Positions 21,281 through 31,950 of a DNA stretch of 64,000 nt are shown here, piece by piece. A program made the translations under genes and the position numbers. The stretch is from Bactericera cockerelli. Its lineage: Eukaryota > Arthropoda > Insecta > Hemiptera > Triozidae. The first letter of the stretch is position 1. The number at the start of each line of letters is the position of its first letter. Under the pieces are notes generated by a model. The model was not told where the DNA came from and made no database searches. It saw nothing but the letters and a program-made list of their open reading frames with translations. The stretch is taken from contig CM044966.1 of the NCBI GenBank assembly GCA_024516035.1, positions 20,840,576 to 20,904,575 on the forward strand, read 5' to 3'.

Positions 21281-22087
21281 ACAGGGTGAGCATAAAGTCT
21301 CACCCCACCCCCCGTATCTCGAGAATGGCTGAATATACAAGAAAACGCAAAAACACGTATCCCTTCGAATTCAGGAGGATTCATTTCCAGCCAAAAAAAA
21401 ATTTGCCTACACGGCCCCAGTCAGGCTGGGCATGGACCAACTTTAAAATCTTAAATAGAGCTACAGCTTACCGTTCTTGAGATACAGGGTCAAACGTCCT
21501 GCGTAATATCCATATATTTTGACCTATAACTCGTTAACCATAAATTATAGAAAAATGAAATTTGTTGATAATAACTCTTATGGCAAGAACTTTAGAACAA
21601 GTTAAAACTTGATTTGTTTTTTCGTTAAATTTTTTCGGACTGTACGTCCGGCTGGCTGACGAAACCAACCAGAAACTAACATCAACAGAGAATGTCGAGT
21701 TATAACTGTTTCGACAGGGCTTGTCATAAGGAGTTATTATCAACAAATTTCATTTTTCTATAATTTACGGTTAACGAGTTATAGGTCAAAATATATGGAT
21801 ATTACGCAGGACGTTCGACCCTGTATCTCAAGAACGGTAAGTTGTAGCTCACTGAAATTTGTTGTAATGAACCTCTCTTTATGAGATCTTTTAAACAATA
21901 TGTTACACGACATACCAATCTATTTAAGTTGGTCCATGCCCAGCCTGACTTGGGCCGTGTAGGCAAATTTTTTTTGGCCGAAAATCAATCCTCCTAAAAT
22001 CGAAGGGATATGTGTTTTTGCGTTTTCTTGTATTTTCAGCCATTCTCGAGATACGAGGGGTGGGGTGAGACTTTATGCTCAGCCTGT
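21281..22087. mobile_element. Large foldback element with ACAGGGTG ends
   Basis: It starts ACAGGGTGAGCATAAAGTCT and ends AGACTTTATGCTCAGCCTGT. Long imperfect arms (about 21,281-21,590 and 21,722-22,087) mirror each other, for example 'gtcaggctgggcatggacca' and 'tggtccatgcccagcctgac'. The centre has no reading frame of note. It is the same end type as 7,538-7,776. Confidence 0.8.
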
Positions 22088-22139
22088 ATATTTATTGTTC
22101 TACCTAATAAAGCTTTCTATAATAATAATATAATGTTTT

Positions 22140-22560
22140 AACTTGGGTACTGGACGATTTGGCTTTCGTTTGTCTGTCTGTCTGTTCCGCAATAAACTCT
22201 CGACCGGGTTGTTGAAAATTTAGTATACATGATTATTGGGGTCCTAATGTTTTACCTATAGTTTTTGGGCCAAGTTAGGCCACTTATGGCTATATGGGGG
22301 CCGTTTGGTTGAAACGATTTTTCTAATTTAATTGAAACAAGCAAGGCTCTTGAAATTTTGTAGAGTCGTTGAGAAAACATATTTGAGTTGAGTACCAAAA
22401 TTTGGTGCGTAAAACTAAGGGGGCCGCACTGTGGTAAAAATTCGATAAAGAGCCAAAAAAGCCGGATGATATTTTTCAATTTGAACCTATCGAGTATGGA
22501 ATGGAAGGTCTCAATGTCCTCATGCTTGATTGAGAGATGCTGTTTGGAAAAATATGGCGG
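22140..22560 (+). repeat. Dispersed repeat, family H (plus copy)
   Basis: 'gacgatttggctttcgtttg' is followed by 'tgtctgtctg', 'attggggtcctaatgtttta' and 'ggctcttgaaattttgtaga'. It has the same order as in copies 35,276 and 46,378. It is non-coding. Confidence 0.7.
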
Positions 22561-22589
22561 AAATTTTATTTTACAATATGGACCTTAAT

Positions 22590-23130
22590 AAGCTGAACAC
22601 CAAATGGCAGAGTTTCAGGTGCCAATACAAAGGTGCAATTCTCTCCAACAAGCAATCGAAATCTTCAGCGCACAACCGAACAATGTTTTTGTAGATTTCT
22701 GTGTCTTTGTTTATTATCACTAGATAAAGCGTAGCTGTGAAACCCGCAGGTCAGAATTCATTAAACCACTCGCGTACCCATACTCTACGTTTCTCTTTTT
22801 TTATTCTGACTTTTTCTGGCTTCAAGATCTGGCTTCAAGACTTTTTCTGAAATTGTATGTTAACATTTATTTTTTTTGCATCAAATGTCATAGCGTCTGA
22901 ATAGGTTGCCATATGCTATGGTGGTGAATGGCAGGCTTGTTTATGGCAAGGGAGAAGAAATTTAAAATTCCAAAGTTGACCTTGAAATGACCTTGAAGGG
23001 GTCATCCAAGAAACTTCTAAAGGTCAACATTAAGTGTCTCCTTTAAAGCTATCAAATTCTATTTGAACAGATTTCTTCTATCGTCAGTAGTTCTCGAGAT
23101 ATTTGAATGTCTCGTTTATAATGGGACACC
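22590..23130. other. Spacer, no gene seen
   Basis: There is low-information AT-rich sequence and a degenerate 'gggacaccctgtatgt' element end near 23,123. Confidence 0.35.
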
Positions 23131-23139
23131 CTGTATGTA

Positions 23140-23690
23140 CAAGTTCCATGTGGCTCTCCACAAGAGGCCGGACATAAGCCGTAGAGCCACTTTCCAATAA
23201 ACAAGAACCAAAAAGAAGCCTCCTCGTTCAGAAGAAACCACTTCATAGCATCAGGGTGAAAAGCTAATAGAGCAGAAGATGCCGAACAACCTCAACTATA
23301 CTCTCTTGTAGAGATAGTTCAGAGGTGGCATTCGAAACCCCAACTGCTTCTCAAAGCTTTATAAACACCATGAAGTCTTTGAAAGTGTGAGTAATTCTGT
23401 AGAACTTCCCAAATGAGTCCCGGCCACAGGCAGGCGAAAATGTTCGTAACTTAATCGCCCAGAAGAGCAAAAGAAATGCTCTGTCTGAGCAAAGGGGAAT
23501 CCTTACTGGATTTTTAACAGGCCACTGTAGCCTCTACTACCGTCTAAACAAATGGACATCGCTCAAGACCCAAAATGCAGTCTTTGTAAAGAGGTTAAGA
23601 GGCCACAGAGACAGACAGCAAAACACATGCTCTGTGAATGTGAAGCAGCCTCTCACGCTCGACTGAAACACTTCACAAGGCCGATTTTTT
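23140..23690 (+). pseudogene. Fossil 3' end of a non-LTR retrotransposon ORF2 (unit A copy)
   Basis: Pieces of coding remain in shifting frames: GILTGFLTGHCSLYYRL and CSLCKE...RQTAKHMLCEC, typical of the cysteine/histidine C-terminus of LINE ORF2. Frameshifts and stops disrupt it. The same remnant occurs at 36,497-36,920 and 47,350-47,575, and so belongs to the tandemly duplicated unit. Confidence 0.65.
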
Positions 23691-24210
23691 TTTTCTTTTT
23701 TTTTCTCAATAAATTACTTTTTTATTTACAAAACATAACAATCAACGAAATATAAAAATGAAATCAGATAGTGAATATAAAAATATCATAAAATTTCTTC
23801 TATTAGCTATTTTAATTATTAAATTAAAAAGTGTGATGTCTAGCCCACTGTGTCATACCTAGTTAATGACATGTGTTGATTGAAACACCTAAAGAAGTTA
23901 CCGAAATCAGTCCTAAAAGAATCTTAAGCTACATGAATAGTTTTGATCTCTTTTAGAATTACAGGGGCATGTCACAAAAGATCTATTTAAGGTCGCAGTG
24001 AAAAAGAGCTTCCGTAGCCGACAGCCCTACTTATACCAATACCAAATGTACAGTACAAATAATTATGACAAAAAAATTAAAAAATGGAAACATTTAAATT
24101 TAAACGTTAGAAAAAAAAAAAAAATAGATAACTAAATACACATATAGCTATGTCCTAACTAAGGGCTGGGGTTATTGTCTTTGACAATCTCTTCCACCCA
24201 ACACACTGTA
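23690..24210. other. AT-rich part of the tandem unit
   Basis: Conserved in all three units (compare 36,925-37,430 and 47,580-48,065). It contains 'acaggggcatgtcacaaaag' and a dispersed repeat tail ('ctaactaagggctggggtta'). No gene. Confidence 0.5.
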
Positions 24211-24431
24211 TAATAATAATAACACTCTTTAGTGGAAAGCAGCCACCACACAAGGTTAATGCTTAAAGCATTTTCTACCACCTCACTCTCACAGACTTAT
24301 TATCATGTGGTCACAAACTCAAATGAATGTGGAGAAATTCATACATTGGGAGGGATTCGAACCAACGGATCCCTACGCTACCTACCTGAATTACCAGACT
24401 AGCGCGTTTACCACTTGACTACCCGTGCACG
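24211..24431 (-). repeat. tRNA-derived SINE, family A
   Basis: The minus-strand head from about 24,431 contains 'gtgcacgggtagtcaagtgg' and the B box 'ggttcgaatccc'. The body has 'gaatgctttaagcatt'-type sequence. Copies flank every BTB gene: 26,945-27,114 plus 28,579-28,635, 29,055-29,269, 37,432-37,656, 40,268-40,485, 48,072-48,295 and 50,980-51,197. Confidence 0.75.
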
Positions 24432-24567
24432 GTTTATCCACACACGTTAAGATGAATAACACAAGAAAATTACAATTGAGCTGAAACTTGAATTTTATTT
24501 ATTTTTAAATTTTCCTCTTAGTTTTTCCTCCTTATAAAATGTAACACCCGTCTAGCGCTGACAGTCG

Positions 24568-24725
24568 AAACAAAGATATACTTGTACTTGTACCTACCTG
24601 TGGTATTTACTTGTACTTGTACCTACCTGTGGTATTTACTTGTACTTGTACCTTCCTGTGATATTTACTTGTACTTGTACCTACCTCTGATATTTACTTG
24701 TACCTACCTGTGACATTTACTGAAT
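24568..24725. repeat. VNTR upstream of BTB gene A
   Basis: A unit of about 28 bp, 'ttacttgtacttgtacctac' plus 'ctgtgatat', repeats five to six times about 250-400 bp before the ATG. Genes B and C have the same VNTR with other copy numbers (37,808-38,040 and 48,446-48,600). Confidence 0.8.
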
Positions 24726-24977
24726 TTATATTTTACCTATTCATACCTTGCTACATCGAAGTCGCGATTGGTCGAAAATACCGTTAACTCGAAAGAATTC
24801 TTCATCCTTTGTTGAATAAACACGATCCATGTCGCCTTCTATTTGAAACATGACTTGTTACTTATATCCTCCAAATTTGAGGCAGCGGGATTTTACTCAA
24901 AAAAAAAAAAAAAAAATTCTTACATAAATATACCATAATCCATTTATATTACCCTCTCTCCTTTTTTCTGTTTCAGA

Positions 24978-26630
24978 ATGGCAGAAGTACAAGATGTCTT
25001 GTTCAGAAGTGAACTGACAATGAAGGCAGAAAAGGTTTGGAACAATAACAAAATATGTGACTGTGAGTTTCTTCTAAAAAACTCCAAATTTCATGTCAGC
25101 AGTCATCTCATCTACATGAGCAGTAGTATTCTGTATTCACAAGTAGAGACACATCATAAACACTGTGATGACAAAATACTAACAATGCCAGGTCTCATGT
25201 TTGATGAGAGCTTTGAAATCATACTTAAATACATGCATGGCATGGAATTGAATTTTTCAAGAATGCAGAAACCCATCATCTGTGAGGTTCTCCGGCTGTG
25301 CGAGACCTATGAGCTCTCTGATATCTTCACTGCCATCAAGTCATTCCTGTCTACACTTGACAATTTTGAGCTCGACTCGTTTTTTGTACTCATCAATACA
25401 GCCAAGAAATTCTTATTGAACGATCTGTACAAAAAGTTAATTATTTATGCTTACGAGAATTCAGAACAAGTGTTGAAGCACGAGAGTTTCAAGGATTTAC
25501 AATACGAAGTTTTGAGTGAATTGATAAAGTCCAACCTGTTTTACGCTCCTGAAATTGACATCCTCAGGGGTGCTTTGGTTTGGCACAGTGAGAATCTGAA
25601 CCAGTGTCCCAGGCGAGCTCTGGAAATGTTGGACGAGAGGATCAGCAGTGCACATGTTGCTGAGGAATCGGCTGATGGTTGTGACTCTCAGTCACATGCT
25701 GTCAGAAGTGAAAAAGTTTTCACAACTGATGCCAAGTCATGTGACAAGAAAGTGATTACGAAATTTAAGAAAATGGCGTTGAAGCAAACTGCTGGACCAT
25801 CCAGTTGTGATTCGAATGAAAATAACCCGGATGTGGACAACATCATTCCTGATCAACTTGACAGCTGTGTGGAACTGGCAAAGACATTTTCAGATAATGT
25901 TTTGAAAAAACTGCTTTCATATATTCGCGTGAAAAATATTTCTGCTTTTGAGTACATGACTGCTTTTAAAACAGAACTGTTCCTTAAACACAGAGTGTTT
26001 TTGGAAGAAGACAAATATTTCTCCAACAGCTTAGAGCCAAGGAATAAATTCAAAGCAGAAACCAGAGATCAAAATGAAAGAAATGTTGAAATTCCTGTTG
26101 AAGTAGAGACCGGGAATCCAAATAAAGCAGAGATGAATAATCAAAATGAAGGAATTGTAAATAATCCAACTGTGGTTGAGTCTAAAAAGAAGTTGTTTAC
26201 ACAGTTCACCATTAAAATTCCAGATGGTTATTTTGGATTGAATGAGTCAGAAGAGGAGTGTCTCATAGGAGATATGAAATGGAAAGCATGCATGAGGAAT
26301 GATGGTTTCTACAACTTTCACATGCACTTGAAATGTCTCTCCACCACGCAGCGTGACAGGGAGTGTACTGTTGAATGTCAATTCAAGTTTGTCCCACAAC
26401 GTGGAGGTTATGACTCCTGGGTAGTACCACGAGACGGATCATACAGGAGAGTAACACTGACTCCTGCTGCTCCCTGTGTGGAGGTCTTTAGGTTCTGCTG
26501 GGAGGTCCTGGTGCACGGGAGCGGGGGCTGGGGCGCGTTGTGGTGGGAAGTATATGGATTACCTCAGTCAGATGCTTGGGTCTTCACAGTGGAAGTTTAT
26601 TTCAAATCAATTGAAATCGAAACCAAGTAG
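24978..26630 (+). CDS. BTB-BACK protein with MATH/TRAF-like C-terminal domain, copy A
   Basis: 550 residues. Residues about 25-120 are a BTB/POZ fold (CDCEFLL...FHVSSHLIYMSSSILYSQV, then FDESFEIILKYMHG). Residues about 125-220 are a BACK domain (FVLINTAKKFLLNDLYKK...LVWHSEN). A polar linker (about 230-405) contains two related segments (AETRDQNER..., AEMNNQNEG...). The C-terminal domain (about 408-546) has the pattern GDMKWKACM...FHMHLKCLST...QFKFVP, which looks like a MATH/TRAF beta-sandwich. Known BTB-BACK proteins dimerise and recruit Cul3 ubiquitin ligase, and the C-terminal domain would select substrates. MATH placed after BACK is unusual. The ATG follows 'ttttttctgtttcag|a', so the CDS is one exon with an upstream non-coding exon. 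Relative to copies B and C it lacks a few residues before FTIKIP. Confidence 0.85.
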   Translation: MAEVQDVLFRSELTMKAEKVWNNNKICDCEFLLKNSKFHVSSHLIYMSSSILYSQVETHHKHCDDKILTMPGLMFDESFEIILKYMHGMELNFSRMQKPIICEVLRLCETYELSDIFTAIKSFLSTLDNFELDSFFVLINTAKKFLLNDLYKKLIIYAYENSEQVLKHESFKDLQYEVLSELIKSNLFYAPEIDILRGALVWHSENLNQCPRRALEMLDERISSAHVAEESADGCDSQSHAVRSEKVFTTDAKSCDKKVITKFKKMALKQTAGPSSCDSNENNPDVDNIIPDQLDSCVELAKTFSDNVLKKLLSYIRVKNISAFEYMTAFKTELFLKHRVFLEEDKYFSNSLEPRNKFKAETRDQNERNVEIPVEVETGNPNKAEMNNQNEGIVNNPTVVESKKKLFTQFTIKIPDGYFGLNESEEECLIGDMKWKACMRNDGFYNFHMHLKCLSTTQRDRECTVECQFKFVPQRGGYDSWVVPRDGSYRRVTLTPAAPCVEVFRFCWEVLVHGSGGWGALWWEVYGLPQSDAWVFTVEVYFKSIEIETK

Positions 26631-26689
26631 GGATATAATACTGTGGATTTTCATTTTCAATGATTATGAACACCATTAAAAAAAAAAAA

Positions 26690-26835
26690 CCAACCTCAGT
26701 AGCTTGATCGATAAGGCAGCGGACTTGGAACCTGGAGGTCGTAGTTTCAAGTCCCGGTTACAGTGTAGATATAGTCAAGCGAGTTTGAGTAATTGTGATA
26801 TCACGAAAGTGATCAACACAAATATGATAACTTAG
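26690..26835 (+). repeat. tRNA-derived SINE, family E
   Basis: The head has 'cctcagtagcttgatcgata' (A box) and 'agtttcaagtcccggtt' (B-box region). The body has 'gtgatatcacgaaagtgatc' and 'caaatatgataactta'. Other copies: plus 33,974, 34,183, 40,033, 44,789, 50,582 and 55,972; minus 29,562-29,706 and 41,163-41,306. Confidence 0.75.
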
Positions 26836-26855
26836 ACACTATTAAAAATAATAAT

Positions 26856-26940
26856 AACCAGATGCGGCCGATTGGACTTTTAACCAGGAGGTCGGTGGTT
26901 TGAGACCCTAGTCCGATTGAAAATTAACAGTCTAAGTTTG
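26856..26940 (+). repeat. Short tRNA-like repeat, 'ccagatgcggccgattgg' type
   Basis: 'aaccaggaggtcggtggttt' and 'gagaccctagtccgattg' look like a degenerate anticodon/T-arm region. It recurs in each unit at 40,178-40,255 and 50,893-50,970, and is part of the duplicated block. Confidence 0.5.
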
Positions 26941-26944
26941 AGTA

Positions 26945-28635
26945 GTAATAATAAGAACACTTTTTTGTGAAATGTAACCAGGATAGGTTAATGCTCAAAG
27001 TATTTTCTACTACCTAACCTGCAGAGTCTTATTATTATGTGGTCACAAACTCAAATTAATGAGGAAAAATTCATGCACTGAATGGGATTCGAACCTACGG
27101 ATCCCTACGCTACCTTTATTTATTTATTTAAACATAAGTACAACAAGTCTAAAAAAGGAACCACCCCGGAACTCTAAGTATATATTTCAACTCAGGGTGA
27201 TTGACTTTTATTAATTGCCGATTTTTCCCACCAGGCGACAAGTATTTTATCCGTAGTTCGGGGTGGTCCCTATACAGGGCTTTTTGAAATTAAAAAACAC
27301 AGTGTACAAAAACATTAAAAACATCTGAAACTCAAACAAGAAACATAAGGTTAGTGACATCATGTCACAATAGTAGCAACAAAACAACATTTCAAATAAA
27401 CAACTAAAATATCTTAGAAAACTAGTAAGAACGTCCAGGCTTAAGTCAATTGAGTAAAGATAGCTTTATACATATACATGACTACACGTGATATCGACAC
27501 ACAGGCATGATAGTGTTGAGGTTAATGTTAGAATCTCACTAGATAATGTTATACATAAGTATAACAATCCGTAACGTTCTAATGAAACCTACCTTTCCAT
27601 CCCGCCGTAAGTCAGAGATTAAACCCGGACGTCTTTAAAAGCCGCTCTTGGTCCTCTCTCTGTCTCATGACAAGGTTGGAAAATCTGGCAACCAGGTTCC
27701 ATTCTTTTTCCCCTACTAGCATGGTTTTAACCATGTTTTCAGGTGAAAGGGTTTCACCTAGCTGTCCCTGTAGCTGAAACCTTTCAGTTGCCCATCTGAC
27801 GCATTCAAAAACAGCATGTTGAGGGGTATCGTCGGGATTATCACAGAATAGGCATTTTGGGTCTCTTCTCCTCTTAAACCTAAACAAATAGGAACCAAAA
27901 CAGCCGTGTCCTGTCAGAATTTGTGTCAAATGATAATCTGTTTGTCCATGTCTTCTGTTATACCAAGGTCTAATATCTGGAATAAGGGTTCTGGTCCATT
28001 GTCCCAGATCACTTATACACCATCTCTCCTGCCATTCGTCAATTATATTGTCTCTTATTTCTGATCTCTCTGAACTACTCTTTCCATAACCTTCACTTCT
28101 CTCTTTAGCCTTTAAATCAATAGGTATAGTTGACGCTACCACGCTGAGAGCAGGATTAGAGACTGTTCGATAAGATCGTGCTATTCTAATTAGCATTTTT
28201 CTCTGTGCTTTAATAAGAAAGTCTCTATACTTCTGAACTCTCAGACTCGGTGCCCAGATTGGGGCAGCATACAAAAGCACAGATTCAAATGATCCACTTA
28301 GGGTCTTTCTTTTCTTTTCGCCGGCACCACCAACGTTTGACATGATTCTTGCTAGACTTGTAGTAACTTTGTCTGCTTTGGCGCTAACATAATTCATGTG
28401 TGCACCAAAAGTTAAACGATAATCAAGAATCACGCCAAGGTACTTAATTTCCTTTTTAATAGGTACATTTTCTCCCATGACGCGTATGTCTAGTGACCTA
28501 CATCTCTTTTTCCCCGACAAAAGTATAGCTTCAGTTTTATCAGGCGCGATTTCAAGAAGATTGGCCTGCATCCATTCCACGCTACCTGGATTACCAGACG
28601 AGCGCGTTAACCACTTGACCACTAGTGCAAGGTAG
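26945..28635 (-). repeat. SINE family A, interrupted by a LINE
   Basis: The SINE runs 26,945-27,114 and resumes 28,579-28,635. The repeated target ACGCTACC (27,107-27,114 and 28,579-28,586) brackets the LINE. Units B and C have the uninterrupted SINE at this place (40,268-40,485 and 50,980-51,197). Confidence 0.85.
27115..28578 (-). mobile_element. 5'-truncated non-LTR retrotransposon (R1/I-like ORF2 C-terminus)
   Basis: The element is 1,464 bp on the minus strand, with a (TAAA)n-type 3' tail at 27,115 and an 8-bp TSD. Its frame (28,578 to 27,612, about 320 residues; the first residues of the open frame are SINE-derived) begins after the RT active site with LLEIAPDKTEAILLSGKKR and KYLGVILDYRLTFGAH. 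It ends with a CCHC-like zinc motif CLFCDNPDDTPQHAVFEC and RTLIPDIRPWYNRRHG. This part of ORF2 is typical of R1/I-group elements. The endonuclease and catalytic RT motifs are missing, so it is dead on arrival. The open frame suggests a recent insertion. Confidence 0.85.
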
Positions 28636-28639
28636 TGAA

Positions 28640-29054
28640 ATAATCTCCAATATTACTAGTATATCCCTGATACTATCTACACAGTTGAAGTTTAATTCAA
28701 ATATCTTTTTATAAAATATTGTAGATATTTTTTTTTCTTCAATGGGGTACCTATTTATTATTATTGTAACATCATTATTATATCTCTCAGACAGTGTGTC
28801 TGCAGGGTTGAAGTTTATTTAAAATCTTTTTAACTTGAGACAACGTAAGGATAAAATATTGAAGATATTGGATATTTCTTTAGCTGCTACATCTGTTTAT
28901 ATTTTATTATTTTATTCTTGTTTAAATATTTTTCAATTTTTATTTTTTATCATTACTTGTTTGTACATACATATGTCCTATTAATAAATAATTCAGTAAT
29001 AATAAAATACTTAGTAATATTGATTTTCTTTGCTCAACATAGTTCTATCCCTAT
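28640..29054. other. AT-rich part of the tandem unit
   Basis: Conserved with 40,490-40,900 and 51,200-51,600 ('acagtgtgtctgcagggttg', 'gagacaacgtaaggataaaa'). No coding content is seen. Confidence 0.5.
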
Positions 29055-29269
29055 TATTATAATAACACTCTTTAGTGGAAGGAAACCACCAGGCGAGGTT
29101 AATGCTCAAAGCATTTTCTACCACCTAACCCTCAGAGTCTTATTATTATGTGGTTACAAACTCAAATTAATGAGGAAAAATTCATGCACTGGGTGGGATT
29201 CGAACCAACGGACCCCTACGCTACCTGGATTACCAGACTAGCGCGTTAACCACTTGACTACCAGTGCAC
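29055..29269 (-). repeat. tRNA-derived SINE, family A (extra copy in unit A)
   Basis: Full-length minus copy with 'ggttcgaatcccacccagtg' and 'gtggttaacgcgctagtctg'. It is absent from the equivalent place in unit B (about 40,880), where 'gttatgtccctatcatgata' is continuous. Confidence 0.75.
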
Positions 29270-29561
29270 TATATCATGATATCCTATATCATGATATAGG
29301 AAAGATTATCTATTCAATTGAAGTACATTGATCAATTCAATTCCAGTTTTATTGTGTTATTTTAACATAAGTACTATTCACAATTTAAAATATTACTTAA
29401 AACTAATTCCGGACTATAATATAGGTGTTACTTATTTTTTTCCTGATGAAGGGTCTATACCTACGCATTTCAAGTTTATTCAGTTCATACAAATTTTAAA
29501 CCATTGAAGGGTTACATTTTCAATCTATTGAGATCTCAATAGAGTCCAAGTTAAAAAAAGT

Positions 29562-29706
29562 TATCATATTTGTGTTAATCACGATGTGATGTCACAATTA
29601 ATCTAACTCACCTTTCTAAATTTATGCTTAACTTGGGACTCGAACCACCGACCTCCAGGTTACAAGTCCGCCGCCTTATCGATTGAGCTACCGAGGTCGG
29701 TTAATA
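29562..29706 (-). repeat. tRNA-derived SINE, family E
   Basis: The minus head 'accgacctcggtagctcaat' runs down from 29,702, with B-box region 'ggttcgagtcccaagttaa'. The equivalent in unit B is 41,163-41,306. Confidence 0.75.
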
Positions 29707-29939
29707 AAGTCCAAGTTATTACAATACTAAAATATTAAATAAGTGTTCTTTATTATTATATTGCTCATTTTTAGGTTTAGGCAAAATACATATTTATAGT
29801 TTGTATGTATGATTATATTTTTTTTTCCATATTTCAACGTTTTCTTTTAAATTGTAATTATATTTGTAATATGTTCATAAATTTTGACGAAATTGAAATA
29901 CAAAAAAAAAAAAAAAAAATGAACCCTAACCCAGTTGAC

Positions 29940-30110
29940 CACGGTGACTACTCTGGTATATCACTTTCTCATAACTCCGCCACTGGTCGCTGCTCTAATT
30001 GAAACAGAGCTACTTATTTTTTCCTCGCGAGGTATGAATGGACCCCGAGCATCCAAGTACTACTGAGCCCAAAAAAATTGCGGCTCCACTGGAATTCAAA
30101 CCCAGGTCCC
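29940..30110 (-). repeat. tRNA-derived SINE, family C (truncated)
   Basis: It contains 'cctcgcgaggtatgaatgga' and 'ctggaattcaaacccaggt' (decayed B box). The unit B equivalent is 41,545-41,725. Confidence 0.55.
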
Positions 30111-30539
30111 TGTGAGTTCAGGTCTTCACCACGCACGCGCACCATCCACTCACACACGGACCAATGGCTGAAACTTTGGAATTTGGCTCTCGGGCACCGA
30201 AAACCAGTTTTAGAACTCAGAGGCCTTTGCAGGTGAGTTCGACTGCAAGAGGGGTTTTATCTAGCAGATTTTACGGAGCATTTTAAAATATTTATGTTGA
30301 ATAAACGGGTAGTAGATAACCATGTTCTAATAATATCATCCAATCTTCGGTGGTACATTGTGTAAATATTACTTTGTCGCCTGGCAAGCATCACCGAGAT
30401 GTCAGTTAAATAAATACCTATGTAAAAAAATTAAAAGGCTTTTTCTTCTTTTCATTTTTATCATTGAATTTTTTTTTTCGATCGAAAATTTTGGGTGATT
30501 CCATTACTTTCCTTTCTATAAAATAAGGAAAGTACTGTT

Positions 30540-30555
30540 CATGGGGGCCGTTTTG

Positions 30556-30586
<31 letters not shown>

Positions 30587-30590
30587 TTTT
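30540..30590. repeat. Simple repeat (TTTTG)n / poly-T
   Basis: About seven TTTTG units are followed by a T-run, bordering the left arm of the inverted repeat. Confidence 0.8.
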
Positions 30591-31778
30591 TGACATTTTC
30601 ATGTCTTTGCTCTGGCACATAACCAAAATTATGTAACGAACTTATGTAACGATATTGTGTAACGATATTATGTAACGATATTATGTAACGAAATATCGAA
30701 TTGTAAAGGGAGAGAAGTCTTCTAATATCGGATATCGATATTATGGTTTCGATATTATCGATATACGTAATATCGATATTTTCGTTTCGATATTGCAACC
30801 CTAAGAGAAGAGGGAAAGTGTGTGTCATGCGCACAATACGAAATTTGGTCAGTTGGGTTTTGGACCTTGAATAGTAAAGATGAAAATGTCGACATGGTTG
30901 CAGACTCGTATGCAAGCGTTCTTTTAAACAAAAATTTAACATCGCTTTCAACTGCATAATCATACCAGTAATCACCGTGGCAGAGTGAGTTAGCGCGCTA
31001 GGCATTGTACGCATGGTGACCTGGGTTCGATTCCCAGCGGGGCAGGAATTTTTTTTTTTTTTTTTTTTTTAATTGAAGCAATGAATCTAAATCTTTATAG
31101 AGTCGTTAAAAAGTAATATTTAATGAGAGTAGTGAAAATTTGTGATCGTGAGAGGTAAGGGGCCCTCCGCACTCGGGTAAAAAATCGAAAAAGGGCCATA
31201 GGAGTGGGCCTTTTTTTTCAATTGAAACCCATCGAGTGGGGAATTGAGGGGAAATCATCGGTTGGGTGGAAGAGCTCACAATGTGAGAATCCTGCCGTTA
31301 AAGCCATAAAAAAAAATTCCTGCCCCGCTGGGAATCGAACCCAGGTCACCATGCGTACAATGCCTAGCGCGCTAACTCACTCTGCCACGGTGATTACTGG
31401 TATGATTATGCAGTTGAAAGCGATGTTAAATTTTTGTTTAAAAGAACGCTTGCATACGAGTCTGCAACCATGTCGACATTTTCATCTTTACTATTCAAGG
31501 TCCAAAACCCAACTGACCAAATTTCGTATTGTGCGCATGACACACACTTTCCCTCTTCTCTTAGGGTTGCAATATCGAAACGAAAATATCGATATTACGT
31601 ATATCGATAATATCGAAACCATAATATCGATATCCGATATTAGAAGACTTCTCTCCCTTTACAATTCGATATTTCGTTACATAATATCGTTACATAATAT
31701 CGTTACACAATATCGTTACATAAGTTCGTTACATAATTTTGGTTATGTGCCAGAGCAAAGACATGAAAATGTCAAAAA
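30587..31778. repeat. Large inverted repeat, arms about 470 bp, unit A only
   Basis: The left arm (about 30,587-31,070) and right arm (about 31,307-31,778) are near-identical reverse complements. Both translate to the same roughly 150-residue string on opposite strands. Each arm has a tRNA-like head next to the spacer ('gggttcgattcccagcgggg') and a region of repeated TATCGATA/ATATCGAT. The outer end reads 'catgaaaatgtc'. The 236-bp spacer is native unit sequence (compare 42,182-42,415). Unit B has neither arm. The mirrored open frames are not genes. Confidence 0.85.
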
Positions 31779-31950
31779 GAAATTGAATGAAAGAGCTCGA
31801 TGAGTGAGTGACCCGCGAGTCTTTGATAAAATATTCTGGTGACCCGTTTTGGAGCTACACCGAGTAAATACATGAAATGGATGGGTGACAGAAAAACATT
31901 TTCGTTTTTTGACTTACAAATGACATTTTGTGTGTGCGTGTCTGTAGTCT

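Noticed and set aside
27612..28622. 336-residue frame as a host gene
   Set aside because: It is a 5'-truncated LINE ORF2. The first residues come from the SINE into which it is inserted.
29441..29500. A further hammerhead core ('cctgatgaagggtct')
   Set aside because: No GAAA half or pairing stem follows at a suitable distance. The same holds for the copy at about 41,040.
30418..31803. Two mirrored open frames of about 198 residues
   Set aside because: They are the same sequence read on opposite strands of an inverted repeat, with tRNA-like and poly-A/T content and no domain.
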